Below, piece by piece: positions 35,536-43,610 of a stretch of 64,000 nucleotides of DNA (positions are counted from its first letter, which is position 1; every line of letters begins with the position of its first letter). The DNA is taken from assembly GCF_050389775.1 (NCBI RefSeq), contig NZ_CP177144.1, positions 1,302,001 through 1,366,000 on the forward strand. Reading direction: 5' to 3'. The DNA is from Marinibacterium sp050389775. Its GTDB lineage: Bacteria; Pseudomonadota; Alphaproteobacteria; Rhodobacterales; Rhodobacteraceae. The notes beneath the pieces were generated by a model. The model had not been told where the DNA came from. It searched no databases and was given only the letters and a program-made list of their open reading frames with translations. Made by a program: the position numbers and the translations under genes.

Positions 35536-36483
35536 TCAGTACAGCGCCACCGGGTTGATGATCATCTGTACCGTGCCCCGGATGCGCGCCTGGCCCAGCA
35601 CGAAGAAAAACTCGTTGACCCCTTCGGCCAGCAGTGGCCCGGTGTTCATCGTTTCCAGGATGTAGATCCCGTTCTGCTGCAACAGGATCACGTGGCCATA
35701 AAACGTCCCGTCGCCTTCGGCCGCCGGCACCGGCTCCAGCCCCCAGGTGTCACCCCCCACGGCCATCGGGTTCAGCCCGGCCACCCAGGCCGTGCCCTCG
35801 TTGTTGATCCCCGGCTCGCCCGACACCCAGGCCGTCGGGTCGGCCTCAAGCATCGCTTCGGTCCAGCCGGTGTGGAACAGGATGATGTCGCCTTCGCGGA
35901 ACGTGACGCCCTGGGCTTCGGCCGCGGCCTGGATCTCGGCTGATCCGAAATGCTCGCCGGCGTCCAGGTGATCCTTGCCCGCATGGGCCGCCATGTCGAC
36001 GATCACCGCCCGGCCGACCAGCGGCGGGATGGCATGCACGCCCAGCCGGGTCAGCCCTGTGATCGCCGCAAAGTCCTTTTCGTCGTTGCAATTGTAGTAC
36101 ATCCCGCCTTCGCCCAGGTGGCCCAGCCCGTCGATCTGGCTGCCGATGCCCACCCAGGTCTGCAGGATGTCGTCATTGTAGACGCCAGGATAGCCGAACC
36201 CGTCCAGCCGCTGGCCGCCCTGCTGGTTCGGCTGCACCACCTGCAGGTTCAGCGAGCGCGGCGCAAAGGCCGGGGTTTCGCTGTCGATCACGATGCCCAG
36301 GGGCATCGACTTGCCCTGCCGGATCAGGCCGGCGGCCTTTAGCGTGTTCTCGGGGGTGACCAGGTTGGCCGAGCCGATCTCGTCGGCGGCGCCCCATTTC
36401 GACGGCGCGCAATCCTGCGCCAGGATGGGGGTGGCAAGAAGTGTCAGGGCACAGGCAAGGCCTGCGCGACGCGCATTCTGCAT
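35536..36483 (-). CDS. Secreted cyclase-family metal-dependent hydrolase
   Basis: Kynurenine-formamidase-like cyclase fold protein (315 aa). ATG 36483 has GGGAGGACATC upstream and begins a clear signal peptide (QNARRAGLACALTLLATPILAQDC), so it acts in the periplasm; the frame extending to 36618 is not credible. Family motifs are SQIDGLGHLGEGG (the HxGTHxD-like metal region in a variant form) and REGDIILFHTGWTE. Substrate unknown. It is last in the leftward series following the homogentisate genes but about 150 bp from DUF2783, so co-transcription is uncertain. Confidence 0.8.
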   Translation of the reverse strand: MQNARRAGLACALTLLATPILAQDCAPSKWGAADEIGSANLVTPENTLKAAGLIRQGKSMPLGIVIDSETPAFAPRSLNLQVVQPNQQGGQRLDGFGYPGVYNDDILQTWVGIGSQIDGLGHLGEGGMYYNCNDEKDFAAITGLTRLGVHAIPPLVGRAVIVDMAAHAGKDHLDAGEHFGSAEIQAAAEAQGVTFREGDIILFHTGWTEAMLEADPTAWVSGEPGINNEGTAWVAGLNPMAVGGDTWGLEPVPAAEGDGTFYGHVILLQQNGIYILETMNTGPLLAEGVNEFFFVLGQARIRGTVQMIINPVALY

Positions 36484-36630
36484 GATGTCCTCCCTTGGGG
36501 TGCGCCGGGCGCTCCTCCCAAGGCCGGCTGTGCCGGCGCGCCCGCGCAGCCAGAGCCTAACACGACAATTTGCCCGCTGCGAAGCCATCTTCTGCGCCGC
36601 GCCGCGGCAATTCTGCACGCTGACGTAGGA

Positions 36631-36879
36631 TCAGGGCTTGTCACCGGCGGATCGGGCCGCGGCCAGGATGTCGCGCAGGGCGGCGAGATCACCGATTCGA
36701 TTGGCCATCATCAGCACCAGCCGGGCGTTCAGCGCGTGGGATTGCGCCGCGTCCAGCCCGGCATGGGCGGCCATCAGCGCGGCATAGAAATCGTCCTGGT
36801 CGGGTGACAGCCGGTCCGGGGCGGGGTGACCGGCTGCGGCGAGAACATCGGGGGCATTGGCCGGGCGCGGGTCGCTCAT
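36631..36879 (-). CDS. DUF2783 domain-containing small protein
   Basis: 82-aa helical protein with the DUF2783-like core DDFYAALMAAHAGLDAAQSH followed by ALNARLVLMMANRIGD. Proteins of this family often lie next to FAD monooxygenases; here its ATG overlaps the stop of the FAD monooxygenase gene (ATGA, 36876-36879), indicating translational coupling. It may be an accessory subunit, but no function is established. Confidence 0.8.
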   Translation of the reverse strand: MSDPRPANAPDVLAAAGHPAPDRLSPDQDDFYAALMAAHAGLDAAQSHALNARLVLMMANRIGDLAALRDILAAARSAGDKP

Positions 36880-38540
36880 GGCAGGGCCTCCGCCGGGGTG
36901 TCCCCGAATGCCGGTGCGGGCAGATGCCCCAGCGCCCGGTCGCGGGCGGCGGCCACGGCTGCGGCATCCGGCGGGCCGGGGGCAAAGACCGCCGCGACGT
37001 GTCCATCGGGCCGGAACAGGCAGGCGGCCTGGTCGCCGTAGCGCCGCAGGGCCAGCCCGCGTGTCGCGGTGTAGCAGGGATAATCGCCGTGGCGCTGGTT
37101 GATGCCGATCCGCGCGATGCCCGGCACCTCGGGCAGGGCCACCGGCCCGAACCCCACCAGCACAAATCCCCCGTCCAGCAGCGCGCTCAGCCAGGTCGGC
37201 CCGCCGGGCCCGTCTAGCGGCGCATCGACCATCGCCCGGCCCGGGGCCACAGGCCCGTGGCCCGGGGTGATCAGCGGCATGCCTTCCAGGGAACAGGGCA
37301 CCGACAGCCGGCCCGAGTTCAGCAGCCGCCGGGCAAAGGGCTGGTCGCGGGCCAGCCGCAGGGCCTCGGCCCGGAACAGCGCCTCGATCGGGGTCTTGGG
37401 CGTCATGAAGCTGGTCGACCGCGCCGAATTCAGGATGTTTTCCTCGGCTGCATGGCCGCGCTCGTCGTCATAGCTGGCGATCAGCGCCTTGGCGGCCGGG
37501 CCGCTGGCCTGGCCCCGGATCACGGCGGCCAGCTTCCAGCCCAGGTTGTCGGCATCCTGGATGCCGCCATTGCCCCCGCGCGCGCCAAAGGGCGACACGA
37601 CATGGGCGCTGTCCCCGGCAAAGATCACCCGACCATGCACGAAACGGTCCAGCTTGATGCAGCGGAACCGGTAGACGCTGACCCAGTCCAGCCGGAACGG
37701 CCGGTCGCCGACAATGGCCCGGATGCGCGGCAGCACCCGGTCTTCGCGGGCCTCTGTCCGGCCACAGGCCCCGGCATCCAGTTGCAGGTCGATGCGATAG
37801 ATCTGGTCGGGCTGCATGTGCAGCAGCGCCGACTTGCCCGGGTGGAACGGCGGATCGAACCAGAACCAGCGTTCCGGCACGGCGGCATCACCGAAGGGGC
37901 TGTCGGCCATTTCGATATCGGCGATCAGGAATTGTTCCTCGAAGGTCTGGCCTTCAAAGCTCAGCCCCATCCGCTCCCGGGTCGGCGAGCCGGCCCCGTC
38001 GCAGGCCACCAGCCAGTCGGTGTCCAGCTGGTAGGGCCCGTCCGGTGTCTGGATGTCCAGCCGGACCAGCGCGCCGTCCTGGCGATGGGCCACCAGCCGG
38101 TTGCGGAAGCGCAGGTCGATCAGCCCGGGAAAGTCGCGGGCCCGCGCCACCAGCATCGCCTCGACATGATATTGCTGCAGGTTGATGAAGGCCGGGTACT
38201 TGTGGCCATCCTCGGGCAGCAGGTCAAAGCGAAAGACCTCTTCGGCGCCGTGGAACTGGCGGCCGACCTGCCAGGTTACGCCCCGGGCCAGCATCCGTTC
38301 GCCCAGGCCCAGCCGGCCAAAGATTTCCAGCGAGCGTTTCGACCAGCAGATCGCCCGCGAGCCGACGGACACGACGTCGTTGTCGTCCAGAACCACCGAG
38401 GCCACCCCCCGCTGGGCCAGGTCGATGGCCAGGGTCAGCCCGACCGGCCCGGCGCCGACGATGACCACGGGGTGGCGCGGCTCGGGCGCATGCAGCCCGG
38501 GCGGCGGGTGGTAGGGAAACGGTGCATGGACATGGGCCAT
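36876..38540 (-). CDS. FAD-dependent aromatic hydroxylase, MhpA-like
   Basis: Class A flavoprotein monooxygenase (554 aa). FAD GxGxxG is VVIVGAGPVGLTLAIDLAQRG (about residues 24-44), the DG motif is LVACDGAGSPTRERMG, and the GD motif is VIFAGDSAHVVSPFGARGGN. It resembles 3-(3-hydroxyphenyl)propionate hydroxylase, which adds an ortho hydroxyl to phenols with NAD(P)H and O2. The C-terminal thioredoxin-like domain of the family is present. ATG 38540 has GGAGGAGG upstream. In the homogentisate cluster it may make a ring-cleavage substrate; exact substrate inferred only. Confidence 0.85.
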   Translation of the reverse strand: MAHVHAPFPYHPPPGLHAPEPRHPVVIVGAGPVGLTLAIDLAQRGVASVVLDDNDVVSVGSRAICWSKRSLEIFGRLGLGERMLARGVTWQVGRQFHGAEEVFRFDLLPEDGHKYPAFINLQQYHVEAMLVARARDFPGLIDLRFRNRLVAHRQDGALVRLDIQTPDGPYQLDTDWLVACDGAGSPTRERMGLSFEGQTFEEQFLIADIEMADSPFGDAAVPERWFWFDPPFHPGKSALLHMQPDQIYRIDLQLDAGACGRTEAREDRVLPRIRAIVGDRPFRLDWVSVYRFRCIKLDRFVHGRVIFAGDSAHVVSPFGARGGNGGIQDADNLGWKLAAVIRGQASGPAAKALIASYDDERGHAAEENILNSARSTSFMTPKTPIEALFRAEALRLARDQPFARRLLNSGRLSVPCSLEGMPLITPGHGPVAPGRAMVDAPLDGPGGPTWLSALLDGGFVLVGFGPVALPEVPGIARIGINQRHGDYPCYTATRGLALRRYGDQAACLFRPDGHVAAVFAPGPPDAAAVAAARDRALGHLPAPAFGDTPAEALP

Positions 38541-38567
38541 TGGGTCCTCCTCCCGATGGTGGTGTCG

Positions 38568-39089
38568 TCAGGCGAAATAGGCGCGGGCGGTCGGCGCGCG
38601 ATCGTACTCCAGGTAGAATTCATCCAGCTGCGGCGGTGCAACGCCCTGGTATTGCAGCTGGACATGGGCCTGGCCGCGATGGTGGACCTGGTGCTGGGCC
38701 AGGTGCAGCAACAGCGCGTCGACCCGTTCCGCGACCACGGCCCCGCGCCGTTCGGTGCGCCGGGTCGCAGCCAGCATCCCGGGGGTCAGCGCGTCGCAGA
38801 ACCGGGCCAGCCGCATGTCGGCCTCGGCCTGGGCGGCGGCCAGCGCGGCCGGGTCGCTGATCTCGGCCAGGTCATAGACACTCCGTCCGCGCCCGCCCTC
38901 TTCCAGCGCGTCGATGTAATAGAGGTCGACCTGCCAGATATGGTTCAGCGTTTCCTTGAGCGAGCCGAAGAACCCCGGCGCATGGGCGGTAAAGCCGCCA
39001 TCGGGCAGATCGGTCAGCGCCGCATAAAGGGTTGCATTGGCCCAGGCATTGTTCAGCGCCATCAGGCGGAAGGGCTCGGTGGCGCTCAT
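38568..39089 (-). CDS. DinB-fold metalloenzyme-like protein
   Basis: 173-aa DinB superfamily protein. The expected His triad is visible: H50 (ETLNHIWQVD) and H133/H137 (HLAQHQVHHRGQ). ATG 39089 has GGGAG about 11 nt upstream; a frame reaching 39356 is Pro/Arg-rich noise. The superfamily includes thiol-dependent maleylpyruvate isomerases. Because this cluster encodes homogentisate dioxygenase and fumarylacetoacetase but no GST-type maleylacetoacetate isomerase, this gene is a candidate for that missing step. This is a hypothesis. Confidence 0.8.
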   Translation of the reverse strand: MSATEPFRLMALNNAWANATLYAALTDLPDGGFTAHAPGFFGSLKETLNHIWQVDLYYIDALEEGGRGRSVYDLAEISDPAALAAAQAEADMRLARFCDALTPGMLAATRRTERRGAVVAERVDALLLHLAQHQVHHRGQAHVQLQYQGVAPPQLDEFYLEYDRAPTARAYFA

Positions 39090-39237
39090 CGGGTCGGGCG
39101 CTCCCCGGCGCGTCGGTCGGCGGCGTGGCGCAAGGTGGGGACGGTGCAGCGACCGGGTCGGCGGCACGCGCGGCGGTCGGGGCGCGTGCCAAGGAGGTGG
39201 CAGGGGCGGTGGCAAAGGACGTGGTTCGGGGCGCGGG

Positions 39238-40188
39238 TCATCCCTGCAGGGCCTCCCACATCTTGCGGTCGCGTTCGGCCGTCCAGATCCGGGGCGTGTC
39301 GATGTCGAGCGCCTCGTCATAGGCCCGGGCCACGTTGAACGGCAGGCAATGTTCATAGATGGCGTAATCGGCGAATTTCGGATCGCATTCGGCGCGCACG
39401 GCGTCCCAGGCGTCTTTCAGCGACCCGCCGCGCAGGGCGACCCGGGCCGCCGGCGCATAGGTCGACCGGACGAAATCGCCGGTCAGGTCGATGGCTTCGT
39501 TGACCATCGCCCGGCCGACCAGCGCATCGCCCCGGCCCGGGGCAATGGCGTCGAGGTCCCAGCGGCGGATGTTTTCCAGCGTGCCGGGCCAGTCGTGGAA
39601 ATGGCCGTCGCCGCAATAGCAGGCCGAGCGGTACTCGACGATGTCACCGGTGAACATGACGTTCTGGTCGGGCACGAAGACCACGGCGTCGCCGGCCGTA
39701 TGCGCCCGGCCCATCTGCATGATGTCGACCCGGCGCTTGCCCAGGTAGACCGTCATCCGGCCGTGAAAGGTAGTGGTGGGCCAGGTCAGGCCGGGGATGC
39801 TCTCATGCCCTTCGAACAGCCGGGGGAAACGCTGGAACTCGCTGTCCCAATCTTCCTGCCCGCGTTCGGCCACCATGGCCCGGGCCTTTTCGCTCATGAT
39901 GACCTGCGGCGCGCCAAAGGCCGAGGCGCCCAGCACGCGGACCGCGTGGTAATGGGTCAGCACCAGGTGGGTGATCGGCTTGTCGGTGACCTCGCGCACC
40001 TTCTCTATGACCTTGCCGGCCAGGCGCGGCGTGGCCTGGGCCTCGACGATCATCACGCTGTCATCGCCGATGATGACGCCGGAATTGGGATCGCCCTCGG
40101 CGGTAAAGGCCCAGAGGCCGTCGCCGACCTCGGTGAAGGAGATGTTCTTCTCGGTTGTGTCGCCTTGGGATGCGAAGGCCTTGGCCAT
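39238..40188 (-). CDS. MBL-fold protein with altered metal-binding motif
   Basis: Metallo-beta-lactamase fold (316 aa). The canonical HxHxDH motif reads H79-Y-H81-A-V83-R84: the Asp and second-site His are replaced by Val and Arg, so at most a one-metal or altered site is expected. Later elements remain: MQMGRAHTAGDAVVF (His), VMFTGDIVEY (Asp) and IAPGRGDALVG where a His normally occurs. It lies between fahA and the DinB gene in the homogentisate operon. Hydrolase activity is uncertain. The start has only a modest upstream GGGGAAA. Confidence 0.83.
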   Translation of the reverse strand: MAKAFASQGDTTEKNISFTEVGDGLWAFTAEGDPNSGVIIGDDSVMIVEAQATPRLAGKVIEKVREVTDKPITHLVLTHYHAVRVLGASAFGAPQVIMSEKARAMVAERGQEDWDSEFQRFPRLFEGHESIPGLTWPTTTFHGRMTVYLGKRRVDIMQMGRAHTAGDAVVFVPDQNVMFTGDIVEYRSACYCGDGHFHDWPGTLENIRRWDLDAIAPGRGDALVGRAMVNEAIDLTGDFVRSTYAPAARVALRGGSLKDAWDAVRAECDPKFADYAIYEHCLPFNVARAYDEALDIDTPRIWTAERDRKMWEALQG

Positions 40189-40243
40189 GGGGAAATCCTT
40201 TTATCCTGGGTGCTTGCGGGGTCGTCGGACGCCTGCGGCGGGC

Positions 40244-40264
40244 GGTATTTTTACCAAGAAGAAG
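40244..40264 (-). repeat. GGTATTT...CCAAGAAGAAG motif after fahA
   Basis: GGTATTTTTACCAAGAAGAAG (21 bp, the start of the family consensus) lies directly beside the fahA stop codon at 40266. It matches the copies at 33595, 33697 and 60779. Its placement next to gene ends suggests a dispersed intergenic element or a processing signal. Confidence 0.55.
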
Positions 40265-40265
40265 A

Positions 40266-41522
40266 TCAGGGGCGGTACGGATCCTTGAGCGCGGGAAGGA
40301 CCTGGCCCGAGCAGGCGCCAAAGCCGATCCGGTATCCGTCGCCCTGGGCGTGGCCCGTGAGGGTCAGCGTATCGCCGTCTTGGAGGAAGCTGCGGGTTTC
40401 CCCGGTGTCGAGCGTCAGGGGCTCCTCTCCGCCCCAGGACAGTTCCAGCAGCGAGCCGCGTTCCGGTTTGCCGGGGCCGGAGATCGTGCCGGAGCCGAGC
40501 AGGTCGCCGGCATTCATCGGGCATCCGGCGGTGCTGTGATGGGCCAGCTGCTGGGCGGCCGAGAAATACATCTCGCGGTAATTGGTGCGGGTGATCGTCG
40601 TGGCCGGCTGGCCTTCAGGGGCCAGCGTGACCTGGAGGTCGATGTCGAACAGGCCGGGGCCGTCGTCGCGCAGGTGGTCCAGCAGGGGCACCTCGCGCGC
40701 GGGCGTATCGGCGCGGAAGGGCTCCAGCGCGGCCTTGGGCACGATCCAGGGCGACAGGCTGGTCGCCGTGGCCTTGGCCTGGAACGGACCCAGCGGCTGG
40801 TATTCCCAGGCCTGGATGTCGCGGGCGGACCAGTCGTTGAGCAGCACGAAGCCGAAGATATGCGCCTCGGCCCCGGCGGTGGCCAGCGGGCCGTCGGACG
40901 GCGTGCCCACCACCGCGCCCAGTTCGAGCTCGAAATCGAAGCGCCGCGAGGGCAGGAAGGCCGGCATGTCGTGATCGGCCGATTTGAGCTGGCCCCAGGG
41001 CCGGCGCACGGGCGTGCCCGAGACCACCACCGAAGAGGCCCGGCCGTTATAGCCGATGGGCATGTGCAACCAGTTGGGCGGCAGGGCGTTTTCCGCCCCA
41101 CGGAACATCGTGCCCACATTGGTCGCATGGTGCCGGCCGGCGTAGAAATCGGTGTATTCGCTGACCACGAACGGCAGGTGCAGCCGGGCTTCGGCCAGGG
41201 GCACCAGCAGCGGTTCGACGGCCTCGCGGTCGGGCGCGCCGCGGGCCAGCAGGGCCGTCAGCCGCGCGCGCAGGGCAGCCCAGACCGCCGGACCCTGTTC
41301 CATCAGGTCGTTCCAGAAGGGCAGGGCAAAGAGCGGCTCGTCGGTCAGCACGATCAGCCCGTCCTCTTCGGCCGCGGCCATGTCGAGGATCATGTCGCCG
41401 ATGGCCACGCCGCAGCGGGGCTCTTCCTCGGCCAGCGAAAACACCCCATAGGGCAGGTTGTTCAGCGGAAAGTCGCAATCGGGCGCATTGGCGCTGTCGA
41501 CCCAGCTTGGGATCAGGGGCAT
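40266..41522 (-). CDS. fahA: Fumarylacetoacetase
   Basis: Final enzyme of tyrosine/homogentisate breakdown (418 aa), splitting fumarylacetoacetate into fumarate and acetoacetate. Motifs: SEYTDFYAGRHHATNVGTMF (catalytic His and metal Asp), DFELELGAVVG (metal Glu), LLNDWSARDIQAWEYQPLGPF and GDLLGSGTISGP. Length and layout match the FAH family. It lies 77 bp after hmgA in the same direction. Confidence 0.94.
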   Translation of the reverse strand: MPLIPSWVDSANAPDCDFPLNNLPYGVFSLAEEEPRCGVAIGDMILDMAAAEEDGLIVLTDEPLFALPFWNDLMEQGPAVWAALRARLTALLARGAPDREAVEPLLVPLAEARLHLPFVVSEYTDFYAGRHHATNVGTMFRGAENALPPNWLHMPIGYNGRASSVVVSGTPVRRPWGQLKSADHDMPAFLPSRRFDFELELGAVVGTPSDGPLATAGAEAHIFGFVLLNDWSARDIQAWEYQPLGPFQAKATATSLSPWIVPKAALEPFRADTPAREVPLLDHLRDDGPGLFDIDLQVTLAPEGQPATTITRTNYREMYFSAAQQLAHHSTAGCPMNAGDLLGSGTISGPGKPERGSLLELSWGGEEPLTLDTGETRSFLQDGDTLTLTGHAQGDGYRIGFGACSGQVLPALKDPYRP

Positions 41523-41598
41523 GAGCGGTTCCTTCGTGGTTCAGCCGCCGCCAGATTGCGCCGCCCCCGGCGCGCGGGCAATGGCCAAGCGCACCGGC

Positions 41599-42954
41599 TC
41601 ACTTGCGCCCCGGGGTGCCGTCGAATTTCTTTTCCAGGCTGTCCCAGCAATCAATGTAATCGTCCTGCAGCGGCGCTTCGGTCGCGGCAAAGGGCGTCAG
41701 GTGCTGGGGGAACCGGGTTTCGAACATGAAGGACATCGTGTGATCCAGCTTGTCGGGGCCGAGGTTGGCATGTGACGCCTTGTCAAAGGCCTGCCTGTCG
41801 GGCCCGTGGGGCAGCATCATGTTGTGGAGGCTCATGCCGCCGGCCACGAAACCCTGTGGTTTGGCATCGTATTGGCCATAGATATTGCCCATCAGCTCGG
41901 ACATGATGTTCTTGTGGTACCACGGCGGGCGGAACGTATCCTCGGCCACCAGCCAGCGTTCGCGGAACAGCACGAAATCGATATTGGCCGTGCCCTCGAT
42001 GCCCGACGGCGCGGTAAGCACCGTAAAGATCGACGGGTCGGGATGGTCGAACAGCACCGCGCCGACCGGGCAATAGGTGCGCAGGTCGTATTTGCAGGGC
42101 GCGTAATTGCCATGCCAGGCCACGACATCCAGAGGCGACTGGCCGATCTGCGTGCGGTGGAACTGGCCGCACCATTTGACCGTCACGGTCGACGGCACCT
42201 CGCGGTCCTCGAAGGCGGCCACCGGGGCCTTGAAATCGCGCGGATTGGCCAGGCAATTGGCGCCGATCGGCCCGCGCGCCGGCAGGTCGAAGGTCTGGCC
42301 GTAATTCTCGCAGACAAAGCCCCGGGCCGGCCCGTCCAGCAGCTCGACCCTATAGACCAGCCCGCGCGGGATGATGGCGATTTCCTTCGGTTCCAGGTCG
42401 ATCAGGCCCAGCTCGGTGGCAAAGCGGATGCGGCCTTCCTGGGGCACGACCAGCAATTCGCTGTCGGCCGAATAGAAATATTCGTCCTGCATCGACCGGG
42501 TGACCAGGTAGACATGGCTGGCCATGCCGACCTGGGTGTTGACGTCGCCGGCCGTGGTCATCGTGCGCATGCCGGTCAGCCAGTTCAGCGGCTCGGGCGC
42601 ATGGGGCACCGGGTCCCAGCGGTACTGGCCCAGCGACACGACATCGGGATCGACGCAGGGCGCGGTTTTCCAATAGGGCAGGGCGATCCGCTCGTAGCGC
42701 GCCGAATGGCGGACCGACGGGCGGATGCGATAGGTCCAGGTGCGCTCGGGTCGATGGGCGGTAAAGGCCGTGCCCGACAGCTGTTCGCCATAAAGACCGT
42801 AATTGCAGCGCTGCGGTGAATTCATGCCCTGGGGCAGGGCGCCGGGCAGGGCCTCGGTTTCGAAATCATTGCCCCAGCCGGGCATGTAGCCGGGCGTGGT
42901 GCCTGCGGGCGACGCCGCCTGGACCATGTCATGCGGATCAGGATGCCGGTTCAT
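41599..42954 (-). CDS. hmgA: Homogentisate 1,2-dioxygenase
   Basis: Fe(II) ring-cleavage dioxygenase (451 aa) converting homogentisate to maleylacetoacetate. It begins with the typical GYMPGWGNDFETEALPGALP block; iron-ligand region LDVVAWHGNYAPCKYDL, ERWLVAEDTFRPPWYHKNIMSE and SLHNMMLPHGPD are intact. ATG 42954 has GGGAGGAG upstream; the frame continuing to 43248 runs through the promoter and is rejected. First gene of the leftward catabolic operon, divergent from a MarR regulator. Confidence 0.95.
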   Translation of the reverse strand: MNRHPDPHDMVQAASPAGTTPGYMPGWGNDFETEALPGALPQGMNSPQRCNYGLYGEQLSGTAFTAHRPERTWTYRIRPSVRHSARYERIALPYWKTAPCVDPDVVSLGQYRWDPVPHAPEPLNWLTGMRTMTTAGDVNTQVGMASHVYLVTRSMQDEYFYSADSELLVVPQEGRIRFATELGLIDLEPKEIAIIPRGLVYRVELLDGPARGFVCENYGQTFDLPARGPIGANCLANPRDFKAPVAAFEDREVPSTVTVKWCGQFHRTQIGQSPLDVVAWHGNYAPCKYDLRTYCPVGAVLFDHPDPSIFTVLTAPSGIEGTANIDFVLFRERWLVAEDTFRPPWYHKNIMSELMGNIYGQYDAKPQGFVAGGMSLHNMMLPHGPDRQAFDKASHANLGPDKLDHTMSFMFETRFPQHLTPFAATEAPLQDDYIDCWDSLEKKFDGTPGRK

Positions 42955-42996
42955 CGCACTCCTCCCTGGCGAGACCTCCCTTGCGGTATGGCTATC

Positions 42997-43025
42997 GGGA
43001 TATTGGTTGATTTTGTAACTAACAA
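42997..43025 (-). promoter_or_regulatory. Likely hmgA promoter and MarR operator
   Basis: On the minus strand, TTGTTA (43025-43020), a 17-bp spacer and TATCCC (43002-42997) form a plausible sigma-70 promoter for hmgA. The same DNA is an A/T-rich imperfect dyad TTGGTTGAT-N5-AACTAACAA (43003-43025; 6 of 9 arm positions match), the style of site bound by MarR proteins. Binding by the divergent MarR gene product would block the promoter. Inferred from sequence. Confidence 0.5.
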
Positions 43026-43040
43026 GGGCTAGGCCGGGCC

Positions 43041-43475
43041 ATGGCGGAAAACCCCGATTTCGATATCCAGGACTTCGTGCCCTACCTGCTGAACCAGGCC
43101 GCCGAGGCCAGTTCGCTGGAATTCCAGCAGCTCTACAAGGACCGCTACGGCATGTTGCGCACGGAATGGCGGGTGCTGTTCCACCTGGGGCTCTACCAGC
43201 GGATGACGGCGGTCGAGATCTGCCGCAAGGCCCGGATGCACAAGACAAAGATCAGCCGGGCGGTGCAAAAGCTGGCCGACCGGCGGTTCCTGCAACGCGA
43301 TCGGTCGGCCGAGGATCGGCGGGTGGAATACCTGACCCTGACGCCCGCCGGCCAGGCGGCCTATCGCGACCTGATGACGGCTGCGGCCGCCTACGATGCC
43401 CGGCTGATGGCCGGGTTCACCCCGGCCGAGGCGGCGCTGCTGCGCCAGCTTTTGCGCCGGCTGGCGGCGGGATGA
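43041..43475 (+). CDS. MarR family regulator of the homogentisate cluster
   Basis: 144-aa winged-helix regulator: EWRVLFHLGLYQRMTAVEIC, recognition helix HKTKISRAVQKLADR and wing RDRSAEDRRVEYLTLTPAG. It starts 86 bp from hmgA on the other strand, the HmgR-like arrangement in which homogentisate relieves repression. The ligand is inferred from position. The ribosome-binding site is weak (GGGC). Confidence 0.87.
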   Translation: MAENPDFDIQDFVPYLLNQAAEASSLEFQQLYKDRYGMLRTEWRVLFHLGLYQRMTAVEICRKARMHKTKISRAVQKLADRRFLQRDRSAEDRRVEYLTLTPAGQAAYRDLMTAAAAYDARLMAGFTPAEAALLRQLLRRLAAG

Positions 43476-43610
43476 GGGCAGGTGGATCGGCGGGATGAAA
43501 ACGGTGAATACAACGGGAAACCGCTTCAAATGTGCTTGTGATCCCGTTTGCCTTGCCCCCGCCGGGGCCTGAGGCTATGCGGCGTGATGGCCGCAAAGGG
43601 GGGCCGTGTG

